A stretch of DNA of 48,145 bases from Calditrichaceae bacterium (GTDB lineage: Bacteria > Calditrichota > Calditrichia > RBG-13-44-9 > J075): positions 1 through 48,145 of the forward strand of contig JABWBP010000071.1 of assembly GCA_013360445.1 (NCBI GenBank), written 5' to 3'. Made by a program: the position numbers and the translations under genes. A model generated the notes under the pieces. The model did no database searches and had not been told where the DNA came from. It saw nothing but the letters and a program-made list of their open reading frames with translations. Each line of letters starts with the position of its first letter. The stretch's first letter is position 1. Shown here one piece after another: positions 45,561 through 48,145 of this stretch.

Positions 45561-45953
45561 ATGAGCCAGACCGATAAACCTGCCGGCGGTTCGATTTCCT
45601 GGGCCGATTTGACCGTGCCCAACGCCGAAGCGATTCGAAATTTCTATAGCGAAGTGGCGGGCTGGACGTTCGAGCCGGTGGACATGGGCGGCTACAGCGA
45701 TTATAGTATGACCTCGCCGGAGAGCGGCCAGCCCGTAGCCGGGATTTGCCACGCCCGGGGAGTCAACGCCGGCCTGCCTCCCCAATGGCTGATTTATATT
45801 ACCGTGGCAGATTTGGAGCAGAGCGCCGCCCGCTGCGCCGCGTTGGGGGGTAAAATCATCGTAGCGCCGAAAAAAATGGGCAGTTTCGGGCGGTTTTGCG
45901 TCATTCAAGATCCGGCCGGGGCGGTAGCGGCGCTGTTCGAGTCGGCAAAGTAA
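45561..45953 (+). CDS. VOC (glyoxalase/bleomycin-resistance fold) protein
   Basis: This is a 130-residue protein of two beta-alpha-beta-beta-beta units: SWADLTVPNAEAIRNFYSEVAGWTFEPV, then WLIYITVADLEQSAARCAALGGKIIV and GRFCVIQDPAGAVAALFE. It matches the VOC superfamily 'predicted lactoylglutathione lyase-like' group; the substrate is unknown and metal ligands are not evident. AAAGGAG lies 7 bases before this ATG, which decides against the longer frame from 45486. It lies 11 bases before the flavodoxin gene. Confidence 0.88.
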   Translation: MSQTDKPAGGSISWADLTVPNAEAIRNFYSEVAGWTFEPVDMGGYSDYSMTSPESGQPVAGICHARGVNAGLPPQWLIYITVADLEQSAARCAALGGKIIVAPKKMGSFGRFCVIQDPAGAVAALFESAK

Positions 45954-45964
45954 GGAGCAAACTT

Positions 45965-46579
45965 ATGAACAAATTACCGCGAATGCTTGCCTTCGCGATC
46001 AGCTTTTTCATTCTGGCCGGATTGGCGCCCTTTCCCGGCGTCGAAGACGGCGCCGGGGGGCTGGCTGCGCAGGCGAAAAAGACCCGGGTGTTGATCGTCT
46101 ATTTCTCCGCCACCGGAAACACCGAAAAAATGGCCCGCGCGGTTGCCGAAGGCGCCGGAAAAGTGGAAGGCGCGGAAACGCTGCTGAAAACCGTGGCGGA
46201 AGTAACCCGGGCGGACGTGGAAAGCGCCGACGGGTTGATTATCGGCTCCCCGGTGTATTACGCCAACATGGCCGCGCCGGTCAAGCAGTTCATCGACGAC
46301 TGGTATGCGCAGAACCTGAACCTGTTCGACAAAGTGGGGGGAGCGTTTGCCACCGGGGGAGGGCTGACCGCCGGGCGGGAAACCACTATCAATTCCCTGC
46401 TGCTGGCCATGCTCAACAACGGGATGATCGTGGCCGGGCCGCTATATGAAAGCTGGGGCACTTTTGGAGCCTCAGCGGTGACCGACGCGCCGGATCCCGG
46501 CGTCAGCGAGTATGAATTGAATGACGCCCGGCGTTTGGGGGAGCGGGTGGCGCGGCTGGCGCTGAAGTTAAAGGGGTGA
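45965..46579 (+). CDS. Exported flavodoxin-like protein (WrbA/NAD(P)H:quinone type)
   Basis: This is a 204-residue protein. The first 40 residues (KLPRMLAFAISFFILAGLAPFPG, ending near LAAQAKK) form a signal peptide or membrane anchor. The flavodoxin fold follows: VLIVYFSATGNTEKMARAV (FMN phosphate loop TxxTGN-like), DGLIIGSPVYYANMAAPVKQFID and GAFATGGGLTAGRETT. The family is normally cytoplasmic, so export is unusual. AAGGAG lies 6 bases before this ATG; it follows the VOC gene closely and is probably co-transcribed. A redox or quinone role in the periplasm is inference. Confidence 0.85.
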   Translation: MNKLPRMLAFAISFFILAGLAPFPGVEDGAGGLAAQAKKTRVLIVYFSATGNTEKMARAVAEGAGKVEGAETLLKTVAEVTRADVESADGLIIGSPVYYANMAAPVKQFIDDWYAQNLNLFDKVGGAFATGGGLTAGRETTINSLLLAMLNNGMIVAGPLYESWGTFGASAVTDAPDPGVSEYELNDARRLGERVARLALKLKG

Positions 46580-46642
46580 GCAGGAGGGCTTCAAAGAGCC
46601 TGCCCCACCACCCCCTGAAATGGTCTCATAGTGTAACGCGGC

Positions 46643-48145
46643 TCATTTTTTAGCAAATTTCACCGCTTCGATGGTCTTGAAGCGCACCGGGTTGCCGTTA
46701 TAGGTGGCCGGTTTATAGCGATATTTTTTCAAAGCGGCGACGGTTAGATCGCTCAGGCGCGGATCGTTGCCGGCGGAGATGACCGTAACCGATTCCACCT
46801 CCCCGCTTACCCCCACGATACATTCCGCCAATACCAGCACCGCCCCTTTGAAGTCCGCCGGGGGAATCGGTTTCTCCTTGTGGAGATACTCCTTGGCGAT
46901 CAGGGCGTCGGTAACGAGGGCGATTTCACCGCCTTGCGCGGTAACGGCAGCCGGTTGCACAGCCGGTGAGGGGGTCGTCGTCGCCGGGGGAGTGGATTGC
47001 GGCTCTATTTTTGGAGGCGTCGCCGGGGTTTTCGCGGTATTCGCCGCGATCTGGGAAGCGGCTGCCCCGCCTGCTGCCGCCGGGGGAGTGGATTGCGGCT
47101 CCGTTTTTGGAGGCGTCGCCGGGGTTTTCGCGGTATTCGCAGCGGTTTGGGAAGCGGCAGCGTTGCCGCTCGCCGCCGGGGGAGTGTTTTGCGGCCCCGT
47201 TTTCGGAGAGGTTGCCGGGGTTTTCGCCGTATTCGCCGCGATTTGAGAAGCGGCTGCACCGCCTGCCGCCGCCGGGGAAGTGGATTGCGGTTCCGTTTTG
47301 GGGGGAGTAGAAGTGGTTGTTTTCGTTTCCGGAACCGGTTTTGTGGCTGCAATGCCGCCGTCTGTCGATCCCGAAGCGGTTTTCGGGGAGGCCGATTGGA
47401 GTTTCGGAGAAGCCGGTGCGGTTTTTTTCGTCGCCGAAGCGCTGGAAGGCGGCGAGGCCGCCGGGGCGCGCCGGGGCGCGAGCGCCTCTTCCGCGGCTTT
47501 TAGCTGCGCCAGCGCCGCGGGATCATTGGGTTGGATGGCCAGAACGTTTTCATAATATCGCTGCGCTTCCCGGTAGCGCCGGTTTTTTTCCGCCGCCGCG
47601 GCCTTTTCCCGGTAAAAATCGAGAATGGATTTTTGCATTTCCAGCGCCCCGGGGTGGTCCGGCGAAATCGCCAGCACCTGTTGCAGATAGGCGACGGCGT
47701 TATTTTTCGCGGGAGCCAGGTATTGCCGGCGCTCGAAAGCCTGTTTGGCCTGCGCCATCAACGCCTGGATCCGTTCTTCCTGCTGCTTTTTCTCGATTTC
47801 CTGATCCTGAAAAATGGCGTTGATCTCATCGATGCGGCTCTTTGCCGCGGGCGTCAGGGCATCTTCCGGGAAGGCGATGAGAAACTGCTGGTACGCCTGC
47901 CGGGCCTGGGTGTACTGTTGTTCCTCCAAGAGCTGCTCGGCGCGGGAATAGAACTGCCCGGGGCTGGGCGCGGTGCGGGTCTCGGTGGGAAATAGAAAGT
48001 AGTAGGCGGCAAAAAGAAGCATCGCGGCGGCGACTGCGCCCAGCCCGGCGTAGAGCGCCTTCCGGCTGATTTCGGCCGGGCGGCGGCGCCGGGCGGGCGT
48101 TTCCTTCGTGCGGGGGGGGTGAACCGGCGCGGCCGGCCTTGCCGG
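46643..48145 (-). CDS. TPR protein with membrane helix, A/P/T-rich linker and TonB-C domain (5' end outside window)
   Basis: The readable frame has no stop up to the window edge, so the start lies beyond 48145. It begins with a P/R-rich cytoplasmic segment, then a membrane helix (LYAGLGAVAAAMLLFAAYYFLF). Two TPR-like blocks follow (YSRAEQLLEEQQYTQARQAYQQFL; FYREKAAAAEKNRRYREAQRYYENVL). Then comes a linker with three 32-residue repeats (PPKTEPQSTPPAAAGG.. NTAKTPAT), and a terminal TonB-C-like domain (AECIVGVSGEVESVTVISAGN, AALKKYRYKPATYNGNPV). TonB-C domains transmit energy to outer-membrane receptors. The unseen N terminus could be a kinase or other domain. Confidence 0.85.
   Translation of the reverse strand, partial: PARPAAPVHPPRTKETPARRRRPAEISRKALYAGLGAVAAAMLLFAAYYFLFPTETRTAPSPGQFYSRAEQLLEEQQYTQARQAYQQFLIAFPEDALTPAAKSRIDEINAIFQDQEIEKKQQEERIQALMAQAKQAFERRQYLAPAKNNAVAYLQQVLAISPDHPGALEMQKSILDFYREKAAAAEKNRRYREAQRYYENVLAIQPNDPAALAQLKAAEEALAPRRAPAASPPSSASATKKTAPASPKLQSASPKTASGSTDGGIAATKPVPETKTTTSTPPKTEPQSTSPAAAGGAAASQIAANTAKTPATSPKTGPQNTPPAASGNAAASQTAANTAKTPATPPKTEPQSTPPAAAGGAAASQIAANTAKTPATPPKIEPQSTPPATTTPSPAVQPAAVTAQGGEIALVTDALIAKEYLHKEKPIPPADFKGAVLVLAECIVGVSGEVESVTVISAGNDPRLSDLTVAALKKYRYKPATYNGNPVRFKTIEAVKFAKK
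46985..47305 (-). repeat. 96-bp tandem repeat in the TonB-C linker
   Basis: Three full copies and a part copy of a 96-bp unit encode the A/P/T-rich segment PPKTEPQSTPPAAAGGAAAS plus NTAKTPAT. The units are nearly identical at DNA level, so recent expansion is likely, and copy-number variation between strains would be expected. The segment would be a flexible spacer crossing the periplasm. Confidence 0.85.

Overview
The window looks like a chromosomal contig from a Gram-negative bacterium of the FCB group, most like the Calditrichota/KSB1/Ignavibacteria side. The evidence is two proteins ending in type IX secretion (T9SS type A) tails with the NYPNPFNP-type motif, a TonB receptor, several outer-membrane barrels, a DUF5916 protein, a menaquinone cluster and no sporulation or Gram-positive markers. 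The taxonomic call is inference from gene content.

Layout. 0-13 kb: envelope genes, mostly on the minus strand (FadL/PorV-like barrel, lipoprotein, DUF5916 protein, ATP-grasp enzyme, TonB receptor, small barrel) plus a plus-strand ABC exporter. 13.1-23.5 kb: a complete translation/RNA operon, rimP-nusA-ylxQ-infB-ylxP-rbfA-truB-ribF-rpsO-pnp, with a promoter and an immediate leader terminator in front and a strong terminator behind. 23.7-30.3 kb: a decaying accessory region with a truncated T9SS protein, a VapB-like antitoxin with a PIN toxin split by a small transposon-like element, a NarL response regulator carrying an in-frame MITE-like insertion, a GxxExxY gene between inverted repeats, and a propeller histidine kinase with two in-frame stops and a frameshift. 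30.4-35.6 kb: menH-menB-(uma2)-menA-menC and a 3-methyladenine glycosylase. 35.9-38.6 kb: a large secreted G8-domain protein. 38.7-40.5 kb: DUF1508 protein, HicBA pair, TrmJ. 40.5-43.6 kb: a membrane-anchored NACHT ATPase with a C-terminal FGE-sulfatase (C-type-lectin fold) domain next to a truncated Avd/S23 four-helix gene, which looks like the remains of a diversity-generating retroelement (DGR). 44.0-48.1 kb: gdhA, a VOC protein, an exported flavodoxin and a TPR/TonB-C protein that runs off the window.

The most striking theme is small palindromic or terminal-inverted-repeat DNA. At least eight families are present. Three insertions have target-site duplications readable by eye (7, 8 and 9-10 bp). 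One cleanly splits a toxin gene, and the uninterrupted protein can be reconstructed. Two sit in frame inside coding domains. One palindrome truncates the Avd-like gene. A separate family of paired hairpins shows compensatory base changes between copies. The candidate 'systems' are therefore (i) an RPE-like set of MITEs that colonises genes as well as spacers, possibly linked to the GxxExxY protein, and (ii) the NACHT-FGE/Avd DGR remnant. Everything was read by eye without database searches.
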